A stretch of DNA of 25,151 bases, taken from JBBTIS01 sp038059855. Its GTDB lineage: Bacteria; Elusimicrobiota; Elusimicrobia; JACQPE01. The stretch is taken from contig CAYHKQ010000034.1 of assembly GCA_964357255.1 (NCBI GenBank), forward strand, positions 1 through 25,151, written 5' to 3'. The translations under genes and the position numbers were made by a program. Every line of letters begins with the position of its first letter. Position 1 is the stretch's first letter. Below are positions 1 to 7,173 of this stretch, piece after piece. The notes beneath the pieces are model-generated. The model was not told the origin of the DNA, searched no databases, and was given only the letters and a program-made list of their open reading frames with translations.

Positions 1-65
1 TTATATTCTTTCCTGATTTTTATTAATATCCGGTAGAAATTCGAGAATTTAGATAGGGGGCAGAG

Positions 66-986
66 GTGGAAAGTCCAATGTTTATGTGGGGAGTGTTTGG
101 GGCGCTGGTGACAGGAGTTCTTTTTATTGATCTGGGCGTGCTCAACCGCCGCTCCCATGTCGTTTCTCTTAAGGAGGCGGCTGGTTGGTGTATGGCCTGG
201 ATATCCCTGGCGCTTCTTTTTTGTGGCTGGATTTATCTGCGCATGGGATCGAACAAGGCTCTTGAATTTCTGACGGGGTATATCATCGAATATTCTCTAT
301 CCGTAGACAACATGTTCGTTTTTCTCCTGATCTTTGACTATTTTGCCGTTCCCCGCCAATACCAGGCCCGTGTTCTCCATTGGGGCATTTTGGGGGCCGT
401 TGCCATGAGGATGGTCTTGATCTTTACCGGCGCGGCCTTGATCCAAGCCTTTCATTGGATTATTTATGTTTTTGGCGGCCTTTTGATTTTTACCGGAGTT
501 AAAATGCTTCTTCAAACAGACGAGAGGATTGAACCGGAAAAAAATCCGGTTTTAAAAATATTTAAACGATTAATGCCTTTTGCGGACCGCTACAGCGCAG
601 ACGCCTTCTTTGTCAAGCCCGCTTCCCAATGGCACGCGACGCCCCTATTTGCCGCCCTTTTGGTGGTGGAGGCTTCGGATCTTGTTTTTGCCGTTGATTC
701 TATCCCGGCGATTTTGGCGATTACCGTGGATCGCTTTATCGTCTACACTTCCAATATTTTTGCCATCATGGGGTTAAGATCCCTCTTTTTTGTTTTGTCC
801 GGCATCATGGGTCTTTTTCGGTATTTAAAAGCCGGCGTTTCCATAATTCTTTGCTACATCGGCATTAAAATGTTGCTGGCGGAAGTTTATAAAATCCCTG
901 TGACCGCCTCCCTGGCAATCGTGGCGGGAATTTTAGCGGTTTCCATCGTTGTTTCTTTGGTGTTTAAGGGAAAGAAGGCCTCATGA
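66..986 (+). CDS. TerC/Alx family integral membrane protein
   Basis: This 306-residue, very hydrophobic protein belongs to the TerC/Alx family. Members act in the inner membrane, and several are Mn2+ exporters or help load metal onto exported proteins. Family signatures are visible: the acidic intramembrane motif EYSLSVDNMFVFLLIF near residues 75-90, and VVEASDLVFAVDSIPAI near residues 200-216, which repeats the conserved acidic/Asn pattern. About eight or nine membrane segments can be read. The GTG start at 66 is preceded by AGGGGG at 55-60 with good spacing. The downstream UPF0016-like gene overlaps it by ATGA, so the two are probably translated together. Only 65 bases of upstream sequence are present, so a yybP-ykoY Mn2+ riboswitch, common before such genes, cannot be judged. 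The family call is firm; the Mn2+ substrate is inferred from relatives and the neighbour. Confidence 0.9.
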   Translation: MESPMFMWGVFGALVTGVLFIDLGVLNRRSHVVSLKEAAGWCMAWISLALLFCGWIYLRMGSNKALEFLTGYIIEYSLSVDNMFVFLLIFDYFAVPRQYQARVLHWGILGAVAMRMVLIFTGAALIQAFHWIIYVFGGLLIFTGVKMLLQTDERIEPEKNPVLKIFKRLMPFADRYSADAFFVKPASQWHATPLFAALLVVEASDLVFAVDSIPAILAITVDRFIVYTSNIFAIMGLRSLFFVLSGIMGLFRYLKAGVSIILCYIGIKMLLAEVYKIPVTASLAIVAGILAVSIVVSLVFKGKKAS

Positions 987-1261
987 ATTGGGCTGTTTTT
1001 TTTACGGCTTTGGCAACCTGTTTTATTGCCGAGCTGGGAGATAAAACACAATTGGCAGCCCTAAGTCTTGCCGCCTCCTCCAAGGCCCCGTGGTCTGTTT
1101 TTAGCGGAGCCGTATTAGGGCTGGCCTTGGTGACCGTAATTGCCGTTTTATTGGGCGAGACAGTGGCCAAGGCTATTCCCGGGCATTACATTCACAGGAC
1201 GTCGGCGCTTCTTTTTATCGCGATTGGCGTATGGATGCTTCTGAAGACAGGATCGCCCTAA
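983..1261 (+). CDS. Half-size UPF0016/GDT1 (TMEM165-like) cation transporter
   Basis: This 92-residue membrane protein carries one copy of the UPF0016 signature, AELGDKTQLAAL at residues 16-27, followed by two more hydrophobic segments. The family includes MneA-type bacterial Mn2+ exporters and the eukaryotic Ca2+/Mn2+ transporters Gdt1 and TMEM165. Most members are about 190 residues or more, with two inverted E-x-G-D-K-T/S repeats that together form the cation site. This one has a single repeat, so it would have to act as a dimer. The ATG overlaps the stop of the TerC-like gene (ATGA), which points to translational coupling and a shared role in Mn2+ or other divalent cation export. No degraded second repeat is seen downstream, so the short form looks natural. 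Confidence 0.85.
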   Translation: MNWAVFFTALATCFIAELGDKTQLAALSLAASSKAPWSVFSGAVLGLALVTVIAVLLGETVAKAIPGHYIHRTSALLFIAIGVWMLLKTGSP

Positions 1262-1300
1262 ATGTCTTTAAAAATAAGATTGGCGGCCCTTAGATTATGA
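1262..1300 (+). other. Possible 12-codon coupling ORF between UPF0016-like and DedA-like genes
   Basis: A tiny frame starts at the ATG directly after the UPF0016-like stop (TAAATG) and ends at a TGA that overlaps the DedA-like start (ATGA). It encodes MSLKIRLAALRL. The DedA-like ATG has no clear Shine-Dalgarno sequence of its own, so ribosomes could be carried across by this frame. It may equally be chance, since only 12 codons are involved. Confidence 0.2.
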
Positions 1301-1941
1301 TAGGAACGGCTACCCAGTGGATTATGGCCCTGTTAGAAACTCACGGAGCGGCGGCAGTGTTTGTAGGAGTAATTATCGAATCCATCATCATTCCCATTCC
1401 TTCCCCGCTTATCATTATGGGGGCAGGAGCATTGCTTATACAGCCAGGATTGACCTGGGCCGGCGCCTTGCTCCCCATTCTGACAAAAGTCGTGCTCCCC
1501 GGCGCCGTGGCCTCAACGGTGGGGGCTTATTTTGCCTATGGCATCGCTTACTGGGGCGGGAAACCGGCGATCAACCGATTTGGCGGTTTTTTGGGCTTTC
1601 ATTGGGAAGATATCCTAAAAATAGAAAAGCGTTTAGCCGGGAGAGCGGGGGCAATGATTTTTGTTTTGCGCGCCTTGCCCATAGTCCCGCTTTCGCTGAT
1701 TTCGGCCACGGCAGGCATCTTGCGTTTGCCGGTGACGGCATTCTCCATTTGGACATTTGCCGGGTCCGTGCCCCGCTGTTTAATTCTGGGCTATCTCGGT
1801 TACCTGACCCGCGACACCTACGAGGGCCTCGCCGGACGCATCAATGCGACGGAATCGGTGATTTCCGTTGCGATCGTAGCCGGAATATTTGCCGTTATCT
1901 TTTGGTTGAGATTTCAAATGAATCGGGCGGACAGAACATGA
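1297..1941 (+). CDS. DedA/VTT-domain inner membrane protein
   Basis: This 214-residue membrane protein fits the DedA (VTT/SNARE-associated) family, whose members flip or transport lipids such as undecaprenyl phosphate or support proton-motive-force homeostasis. Visible marks are the N-terminal amphipathic and re-entrant region with ESIIIPIPSP, the glycine-rich GAYFAYGIAYWGG near residues 75-87, and the arginine/proline motif LRALPIVPLSLISATAG near residues 122-138, followed by a segment ending GYLGY. The ATG at 1297 has no strong ribosome site. A longer frame at 1317-1958 overlaps almost completely, but its product is arginine/serine rich and not membrane-like, so I treat it as a shadow. Exact substrate unknown. 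Confidence 0.85.
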   Translation: MIGTATQWIMALLETHGAAAVFVGVIIESIIIPIPSPLIIMGAGALLIQPGLTWAGALLPILTKVVLPGAVASTVGAYFAYGIAYWGGKPAINRFGGFLGFHWEDILKIEKRLAGRAGAMIFVLRALPIVPLSLISATAGILRLPVTAFSIWTFAGSVPRCLILGYLGYLTRDTYEGLAGRINATESVISVAIVAGIFAVIFWLRFQMNRADRT

Positions 1942-2166
1942 GGATACGAAAAAGGTAAAATAAATCCAGAATTGGCCCAGACGCTGGCCTGAGTTCTCAA
2001 TGGCCTGTCTAAAACAGGGCGCGGTTTGAAGTCGCGGCATGGTCAAAAGGTTTAAAGAGATTAAGTCGCCGGATAAATCGTGTTTCTATTGCAACAATTT
2101 GGCCCTAAGGAGAGCCCTCGGTTTTTCAGGTTTTCGCAAGCCCTCGGCCCATAGGAGGCGTTTGCG

Positions 2167-3294
2167 ATGATCACGGCGCTCAGAGCCGGCCTGAACCCAA
2201 GGGCGTCCCTGACAACAAAGGGCACGCTTATCGGGCGACTGAAGGCCGCGTCCCTGTTGTCTTTACCCGAGAGAGAATTTGCCAAGCTTATCGTTCAAAT
2301 TGAATCCGAGCCGCTGTTTCAAAAATTATTTTTTCCCGGAAAAAGCCTCCCGAGGGTTATCCGGCGACAACCCTGGCCCGGAATGCGTTTGGCCAAAGGT
2401 TTTTATGAGGCTGGACAGGTGGCGCAGGCCACAGACGGCGTTAATGTCGAGGCTTTTATAGCCAAGCACAGGGACCTTATCGGCCTTATTAAAAAGATGG
2501 GACAGGAGTCTTTCGAGCGTTGTTTTTTGTATGGGGATGACGTGCGCTCGTTCGATGATATCGTGAAAATATCGGGCCTTTGCCTTGAGGAAGTCCGAAA
2601 AGTCCATGAGATGATTTTGGAGCTTTCCGTGGAGGGGGAGTTTTGCCGGGGTCGCGCGTCTTGGGATGCCGGCACTAGACTGCGCTACACATTGATCGCC
2701 CGTTTGGAACTGGATTTGGCCGCGCCGGGCGGCGTGACGGTTGCCCTTGTGTCGCCTCATTTGGCCAGGGGCCGCTACGCCGTCAATCACGACGCGCTTG
2801 ATTTTTGGGAAAAACAGGGAACCTTGATCCCCGAAGAAAAAAAGCGCCTGAGAAAATTGCTTCAGCAAATCGAGATGATTAATATCAGGCAAAACACGAT
2901 CCTTCGCATCCTCGAAATAATCGTCGAGCGCCAGGCTGATTTTTTGGTCACGCAAAAAGATTTTTTGAGAAGGTCTTTGAGCATGAGAAGGCTGGCCCGG
3001 CAGTTGAAGCTGGCTCCCAGCACGATCAGCCGGGCCGTTTGCGGCCGCTCCGTCGTGCTGCCCTGGGGCGAAGAGGCGCCGGCCGCTCGGCTTTTGTGCG
3101 GCAATCGTCAGGTTCTCGAGAGCGTTTTGAAAGAGTTGTCGCGGGTTCCGGAAAACAGGCGATTGTCCGACCGCGTCGTCGGGGAGCGGACCAGGCGGGA
3201 TTTTAACTTAGCGGTTTCCCGCCGGACCATTAACGAAATCAGAAGGAAGATCAAGATGGCCGAACCATCGCTTGGCATGGAGCCGGCGGTATGA
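2167..3294 (+). CDS. rpoN: Compact, divergent RNA polymerase sigma-54 factor
   Basis: The 375-residue product matches sigma-54 in layout but is shorter than the usual 430-500. Residues 1-55 resemble region I, with LNPRASLTTKG and a leucine-spaced helix ending ESEPLFQKL in place of the usual ESNPLLE. The core-binding region ends in RQNTILRILEIIVERQADF (about 241-259), as in RpoN proteins. A helix-turn-helix follows at about 272-298 (SMRRLARQLKLAPSTISRAV), matching the promoter -12 recognition region. The RpoN box, normally ARRTVAKYRE, reads SRRTINEIRR at 351-360. The acidic linker is missing. ATG 2167 has AGGAGG at 2153-2158. Kinase and NtrC-type activator genes follow at once, the first overlapping by ATGA, which strongly supports the call. 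Whether it is the main sigma-54 or a second, specialised one cannot be decided here. Confidence 0.85.
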   Translation: MITALRAGLNPRASLTTKGTLIGRLKAASLLSLPEREFAKLIVQIESEPLFQKLFFPGKSLPRVIRRQPWPGMRLAKGFYEAGQVAQATDGVNVEAFIAKHRDLIGLIKKMGQESFERCFLYGDDVRSFDDIVKISGLCLEEVRKVHEMILELSVEGEFCRGRASWDAGTRLRYTLIARLELDLAAPGGVTVALVSPHLARGRYAVNHDALDFWEKQGTLIPEEKKRLRKLLQQIEMINIRQNTILRILEIIVERQADFLVTQKDFLRRSLSMRRLARQLKLAPSTISRAVCGRSVVLPWGEEAPAARLLCGNRQVLESVLKELSRVPENRRLSDRVVGERTRRDFNLAVSRRTINEIRRKIKMAEPSLGMEPAV

Positions 3295-4280
3295 CCCCGC
3301 CGTTGGGCGCTCGCTTCAGAGGGCGCGGCTATCTGCCTCCCCTTATTCTTTCGAGTTTGACCATAATGCTCATGATTTTTTTGTTGTGGGAGCTTATACA
3401 GAAGAATTTTTTTGCCGAACTCGACGCGATGAGCCTGCATTATCTTTATATCACGCGGGGTTTGGTTCTGGGGGGCGCCTTAACGGCTTGGGCCGTGTGG
3501 TTTGTCTCGCGCCATCAAGCGAAATACGAGGCCGAAAGAGCCGATCTTCACGAGCACCTTTCTCAGGCCGAGAAATTGACCGCGCTCGGAGAACTCATCG
3601 GCGGCGTGGCCCATGAGATCAATAATCCGATCGGGATTATTCTTTCGCGTCTTGAGATTATGATTCAGGACGCTCAGGGGGCCGGCCTGCCGCAAGGGCA
3701 CCTGAGCGACCTCGAAGTTCTAAGAAAGCACGCCATGAGGGTCGGAAGCGTTGCCCGCAACCTTCTTTCTTTTGCCAAAAAATCGAGCGCGGAAAAAAAG
3801 GTCGTTGATTTGAACGCAGTCGTCAAAGAAACCATCCCATTGGTTGATTGTGAGTTTAAGAAGCAGGGGATCAGCCTGGATATTTCGTTGGCGCAGAACC
3901 TCCCTAATGTGCACGGTAATTTTAACCAGCTTCAACAGGTCTTGGTTAACATTATGACCAACGCGCGCGATGCTCTGCGTGAAAACGCGCAGGCGCGGTC
4001 GAGCGCTAGAATTCAGGTGGCCACCTGGAAGGCTCCCGCGAACGACGGGGTGCGCCTGTGCGTGGTGGACAATGGCCCCGCCATCGCCGAGGAGCATATA
4101 TATCGTCTTTTTGACCCTTTTTTTACCACCAAAGAAGGGGGAACGGGTCTGGGGCTATCGGTTTCGCATGGGATTGTCCAGGAACACGGGGGCACTCTTA
4201 AGGTCGGCAATGACGGGCGCCATAAGAGTTGCGGCACTTGCTTTATGGTGAGCCTGCCCACGGCCAAAGAGTCGGCCTAA
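3291..4280 (+). CDS. Membrane sensor histidine kinase (NtrB/AtoS type)
   Basis: The 329-residue protein has two membrane segments (about 14-36 and 51-73) joined by a loop of only about 14 residues, so there is almost no periplasmic sensing domain. The HisKA H-box is LGELIGGVAHEINNPIG with phospho-acceptor His108. The HATPase_c domain shows the N-box with Asn224 (NIMTNARDAL), G1 DNGPAI at 260-265, the F-box LFDPFFTTKEGG and G2 GTGLGLS. With no PAS domain, it may sense a membrane signal or a partner protein. Its ATG overlaps the stop of the sigma-54 gene (ATGA), and the sigma-54 activator gene follows 58 bases later, so the three form one operon in which this kinase most likely phosphorylates that activator. 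Confidence 0.93.
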   Translation: MTPPLGARFRGRGYLPPLILSSLTIMLMIFLLWELIQKNFFAELDAMSLHYLYITRGLVLGGALTAWAVWFVSRHQAKYEAERADLHEHLSQAEKLTALGELIGGVAHEINNPIGIILSRLEIMIQDAQGAGLPQGHLSDLEVLRKHAMRVGSVARNLLSFAKKSSAEKKVVDLNAVVKETIPLVDCEFKKQGISLDISLAQNLPNVHGNFNQLQQVLVNIMTNARDALRENAQARSSARIQVATWKAPANDGVRLCVVDNGPAIAEEHIYRLFDPFFTTKEGGTGLGLSVSHGIVQEHGGTLKVGNDGRHKSCGTCFMVSLPTAKESA

Positions 4281-4338
4281 TGGCCTCATCGAGCGCCTAT
4301 TCACCCAAGGGGAGCGCTGTCCAAGGCCGGGAGATGGA

Positions 4339-5760
4339 GTGAAAGAAACCGTCCTTGTGGTTGACGACGAAGCGGACATGCTGGAGAATTGTAGCAGGGT
4401 TCTCGGCAGGGCGGGATACCGTTGCGTGACGCTTAATGAGCCGGCCTATTTGGCCGCCAGACTGATCGAGGATCCCCCGTTGCTGGTTTTGACGGATTTT
4501 AGGATGCCAGGCAAGGATGGCATCGAGGTTTTAAAGGAAGTCCATTCATTTTCCAAAGAAATCCCGGTTATTCTATTTACGGCGTTCGCTTCGGTAGAAA
4601 CCGCGGTATCGGCTATTAAAGAGGGCGCTTTTGATTACATTCCCAAGCCGTTTTCCAATGAGCACCTCCTAATGGTGGTGGAGAAGGCGCTCAGGGAGAA
4701 GAAGCTACGTGAGGAGAATATTAGGCTACGCCAAAAATTAGGCATTCTTTATGGAGTTGACAAGATCGTGGGCACCAGCGTGCCCGTGCGCCAGGTCCTC
4801 GAGACGGTCAAGAAGGTGGCCTCGACCGAGGCCAATATCCTTGTTCAGGGAGAAACCGGAACAGGCAAGGAGTTGATCGCCCGCGTTCTTCATATGAATT
4901 CTCGAAGAAAGGACGGGCCCTTTGTGCCGGTAGACTGCGCCTCCCTGCCGGAGCATTTGCTCGAGTCGGAGCTCTTCGGTCATGAGAAGGGCGCATTTAC
5001 CGACGCGTATGCGGCCAAACCCGGAATTTTTGAATATGCCGATGGCGGGACGATATTTCTCGATGAGATCGGGGATATGCCTGCGGCGCTACAGGCCAAA
5101 CTCCTGCGGGCGCTCCAGGAGCGCCAGGTCAGGCGCCTGGGGTCCAACCGCCTGGTGTCTTTTGATGTGAGGGTTATTGCGGCTACCAATAAAAATTTGG
5201 CCCAGGAGGCCGAGGCTAAACGGTTTCGGATGGAACTTTATTACAGAATTAATGTCATAACAATCGAAATCCCGCCTCTTCGCAGTCGCGAGGGGGATGT
5301 TGTTTTGCTGGCTAAACATTTTTTGGAGCATTTCGCGCGATCCAATCAAAGGAGAATTACGGGTCTTGCAGTCGAGGCGGTCAAAACACTGGAAGGCTAT
5401 CGTTGGCCCGGGAATGTTCGTGAACTTCAAAATGTAATGGAGCGGGCCGTGGCTTTGGCTGAAGCAGAAATTATTGGTCTTGGTGATTTACCCCCTTCGC
5501 TTCAGTCGAGCGCTCAGGCCGGCGCGTCCTCGTGCGAAGGCCTGCTGGCTCTGTCTTACAAGCGGGCTAAGAGCCGGCGGCTGGCTGATTTTGATCGGCA
5601 GTACCTGGGGGCGCTATTGGGCAAACACGCCGGCAATATTTCCAGGGCGGCAGATGAGGCCGGCATTGACCGCAAGACGATTCACCGAATGTTGGTAAAA
5701 TATGATTTAGCGAAAGACGATATGACGTTGAAAAATGAAGAACATGCAGGAAACCGTTGA
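4339..5760 (+). CDS. NtrC-family sigma-54-dependent response regulator
   Basis: The 473-residue protein has the classic three-part architecture. The receiver has acidic pocket Asp9/Asp10, phospho-acceptor Asp53, Thr81 and Lys103. The AAA+ domain has Walker A GETGTGKE at 171-178 and Walker B GGTIFLDE at 236-243. The sigma-54 contact loop reads GAFTDA (218-223), a known variant of GAFTGA. A C-terminal Fis-type helix-turn-helix follows (NISRAADEAGIDRKTIHRML). The protein should hydrolyse ATP to remodel sigma-54 promoter complexes once phosphorylated by the adjacent kinase. The GTG start at 4339 is preceded by GGGAGATGGA. The gene sits directly behind rpoN and the kinase, and matching -24/-12 sites occur elsewhere in this window. 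Confidence 0.95.
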   Translation: MKETVLVVDDEADMLENCSRVLGRAGYRCVTLNEPAYLAARLIEDPPLLVLTDFRMPGKDGIEVLKEVHSFSKEIPVILFTAFASVETAVSAIKEGAFDYIPKPFSNEHLLMVVEKALREKKLREENIRLRQKLGILYGVDKIVGTSVPVRQVLETVKKVASTEANILVQGETGTGKELIARVLHMNSRRKDGPFVPVDCASLPEHLLESELFGHEKGAFTDAYAAKPGIFEYADGGTIFLDEIGDMPAALQAKLLRALQERQVRRLGSNRLVSFDVRVIAATNKNLAQEAEAKRFRMELYYRINVITIEIPPLRSREGDVVLLAKHFLEHFARSNQRRITGLAVEAVKTLEGYRWPGNVRELQNVMERAVALAEAEIIGLGDLPPSLQSSAQAGASSCEGLLALSYKRAKSRRLADFDRQYLGALLGKHAGNISRAADEAGIDRKTIHRMLVKYDLAKDDMTLKNEEHAGNR

Positions 5761-5965
5761 GCGGATTTTAGAGAGTCTGCGGCCCAGGCTTCAAATGGAC
5801 GGCGGCGACGTTGAACTCGTCGAAATAACCGCGGACAATGTGGTCAAATTAAGATTGACCGGAGCCTGCCAGGGGTGCCCGATGTCCTCCGTTACGCTCA
5901 AGATGGCTCTTGAGGCCGAAATTTTGCGGCAGGTTCCCAGCCTCCGTGGCGTAGAAAGCGTTTAG
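5735..5965 (+). CDS. NifU-like C-terminal (NFU) Fe-S scaffold protein
   Basis: This 76-residue protein is a stand-alone NifU C-terminal domain, a class that binds and passes on an Fe-S cluster through a CxxC pair. Cys45 and Cys48 are present in GACQGCPMSSVTLK, and the N-terminal LRPRLQMDGGDVELVEI is typical of the family. The start at 5735 overlaps the activator gene by 26 bases; an alternative ATG at 5744 would remove three residues. It could help supply clusters to the many radical SAM enzymes encoded just downstream, but that is inferred from position only. Confidence 0.92.
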   Translation: MKNMQETVERILESLRPRLQMDGGDVELVEITADNVVKLRLTGACQGCPMSSVTLKMALEAEILRQVPSLRGVESV

Positions 5966-6031
5966 GAACGCAGGCGAATCCTTCTGTCGAGAATGACGAA
6001 CCTGAGCAGTTGCAATTCTTGTTTCAATAGA

Positions 6032-6070
6032 ATGAAAAAATTCGCGGAAAAGGCATGGGGGAAACGCTGA
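6032..6070 (+). other. Possible 12-residue leader or precursor peptide
   Basis: A 12-codon frame reads MKKFAEKAWGKR and ends in a TGA that overlaps the next tiny frame (TGATG). No Shine-Dalgarno sequence stands before it. It lies about 65 bases upstream of a SPASM radical SAM gene. Because several SPASM enzymes modify short ribosomal peptides, I record it, but nothing here proves it is translated. The SPASM protein more closely resembles the AhbD/NirJ-like group than known peptide-modifying enzymes. Confidence 0.15.
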
Positions 6071-6108
6071 TGACAGGGGAAAGCGCGGCCTCTGGTTCAG
6101 ACGGATAG
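6070..6108 (+). other. Possible second tiny ORF coupled to the previous one
   Basis: This 12-codon frame (MTGESAASGSDG) starts at an ATG overlapping the stop of the preceding tiny frame, with a G-rich stretch (6057-6061) about eight bases before it that could bind ribosomes. It ends 27 bases before the radical SAM start, in a gap where AGGAG begins a fresh ribosome site. Translation is unproven and chance is likely. Confidence 0.12.
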
Positions 6109-6135
6109 GAAAAATTAGAGAACAGGAGAAAACAA

Positions 6136-7173
6136 ATGTTGACTGAAAGTTTCAAGCGCGTGTACTGGGAGACGACAGCGGGATGCAATTTGCGCTGTAT
6201 TCATTGCCGACGTCTCGATGTGTTGACCAAGCAGTCGAGCGAGGAGTTGTCGCTGTCCCAAGCCAAATCTTTGATTGACGATTTAGCGGCCATGGGCAAG
6301 CCGGTGTTGATTTTGTCGGGCGGCGAGCCGTTGTTTCGAAAAGACATTTTTGAAATCAGCTCTTACGCGAAGGCGAGGGGCCTTGGCGTTGGAATTTCGA
6401 CCAACGGCACGCTGGTCAACGAAGAGATTGCGCGGCATCTTAAGGATTCGGGCATTCACTACGGCTCCATTTCATTGGACGGCGCTAAAGCGGCTACTCA
6501 CGATATTTTTCGCGGGAAGGGAAATTTTGATCGGGCTGTCCGGGGAGCGAAACATCTGATGCAGGCCGGCATAAAAGTTCAGGTTAATTTTACGGTGACC
6601 AAGCAGAACGTTCAAGAGCTTGCCCAAATGTACGAGATGGCGCGCTCTTTGGGAGCCTATGCTCTTTATTTGTTTCTTTTAGTTCCGGTCGGCTGTGGAG
6701 TGAAGTTGGCGGATTCACAAATGCTTGACGCGCAGGAGGTCGAGACATGGCTTAAGTGGGCCCATCAAAAAGATAAAGAAGGCCCCCTGCCCATTAAGAC
6801 GATTTGCGCGCCGCATTATTACAGAATTGAAAGTGAGGCGGGAAGACGGGGGGGGGAACCGTCGCAAGATTCCCGCAAGGGCTGTTTGGCCGGAGTTCAT
6901 ATGTGTTTTATCTCCCACAAGGGCGATGTTTTCCCCTGCGGGTATTTGCCGGTTAGTTGCGGCAATATCAAAGAAACTCCTCTTAGGAAAATTTGGGAAA
7001 ATTCTCCGGTTTTTAAGAACCTTCGCGATCCGGACCTTTTGGAAGGGAGATGCGGAGCCTGCTCCTACAAGTTGGTTTGCGGAGGCTGTCGCGCCCGCGC
7101 TTATTACTCTCATCAGGACTATCTCCACGAAGAACCCTACTGCGCTTATCAACCTGCGAGCGCCCCTGCGTAG
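6136..7173 (+). CDS. SPASM-domain radical SAM protein (AhbD/NirJ-like group)
   Basis: The 345-residue enzyme has the radical SAM CxxxCxxC at Cys17, Cys21 and Cys24 (TTAGCNLRCIHC), the glycine-rich LSGGEPL, and a C-terminal SPASM region with many cysteines, including CGACSYKLVCGGCRARAYY near residues 309-327, which should bind auxiliary Fe-S clusters. The WETTAGCNLRC start and the GCRARAYY...DYLHEEPYC ending are closest to what I know of the AhbD/NirJ family (porphyrin side-chain chemistry), though peptide-modifying SPASM enzymes share parts of this. No other haem synthesis gene is nearby. ATG 6136 has AGGAG at 6124-6128. It opens an 11-gene run with minimal spacing. Substrate unknown. Confidence 0.88.
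   Translation: MLTESFKRVYWETTAGCNLRCIHCRRLDVLTKQSSEELSLSQAKSLIDDLAAMGKPVLILSGGEPLFRKDIFEISSYAKARGLGVGISTNGTLVNEEIARHLKDSGIHYGSISLDGAKAATHDIFRGKGNFDRAVRGAKHLMQAGIKVQVNFTVTKQNVQELAQMYEMARSLGAYALYLFLLVPVGCGVKLADSQMLDAQEVETWLKWAHQKDKEGPLPIKTICAPHYYRIESEAGRRGGEPSQDSRKGCLAGVHMCFISHKGDVFPCGYLPVSCGNIKETPLRKIWENSPVFKNLRDPDLLEGRCGACSYKLVCGGCRARAYYSHQDYLHEEPYCAYQPASAPA

Noticed and set aside
1..65. Mn2+ riboswitch before the TerC-like gene
   Set aside because: Only 65 bases are present and no paired regions like yybP-ykoY can be seen; the window edge prevents a decision.
1317..1958. Long frame overlapping the DedA-like gene
   Set aside because: Its product is Arg/Ser/His rich with no recognisable domain, and the other frame encodes a clear membrane protein with family motifs.
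2004..2018. Short hairpin CCTGT/ACAGG after the DedA-like gene
   Set aside because: Only five pairs and no T-run, so not a credible terminator.
2113..2147. Two direct copies of AGCCCTCGG before rpoN
   Set aside because: Nine bases in two copies with no wider pattern; could be chance, and no binding protein can be named.
2326..2955. 209-codon minus-strand frame inside rpoN
   Set aside because: It lies wholly within the sigma-54 gene, has no family motif and is best explained as a codon-bias shadow.
6725..7165. N-terminal extension of the flavoprotein frame
   Set aside because: The translation before 7166 is basic and low in structure and lies inside the SPASM gene, which has good motifs in that stretch.
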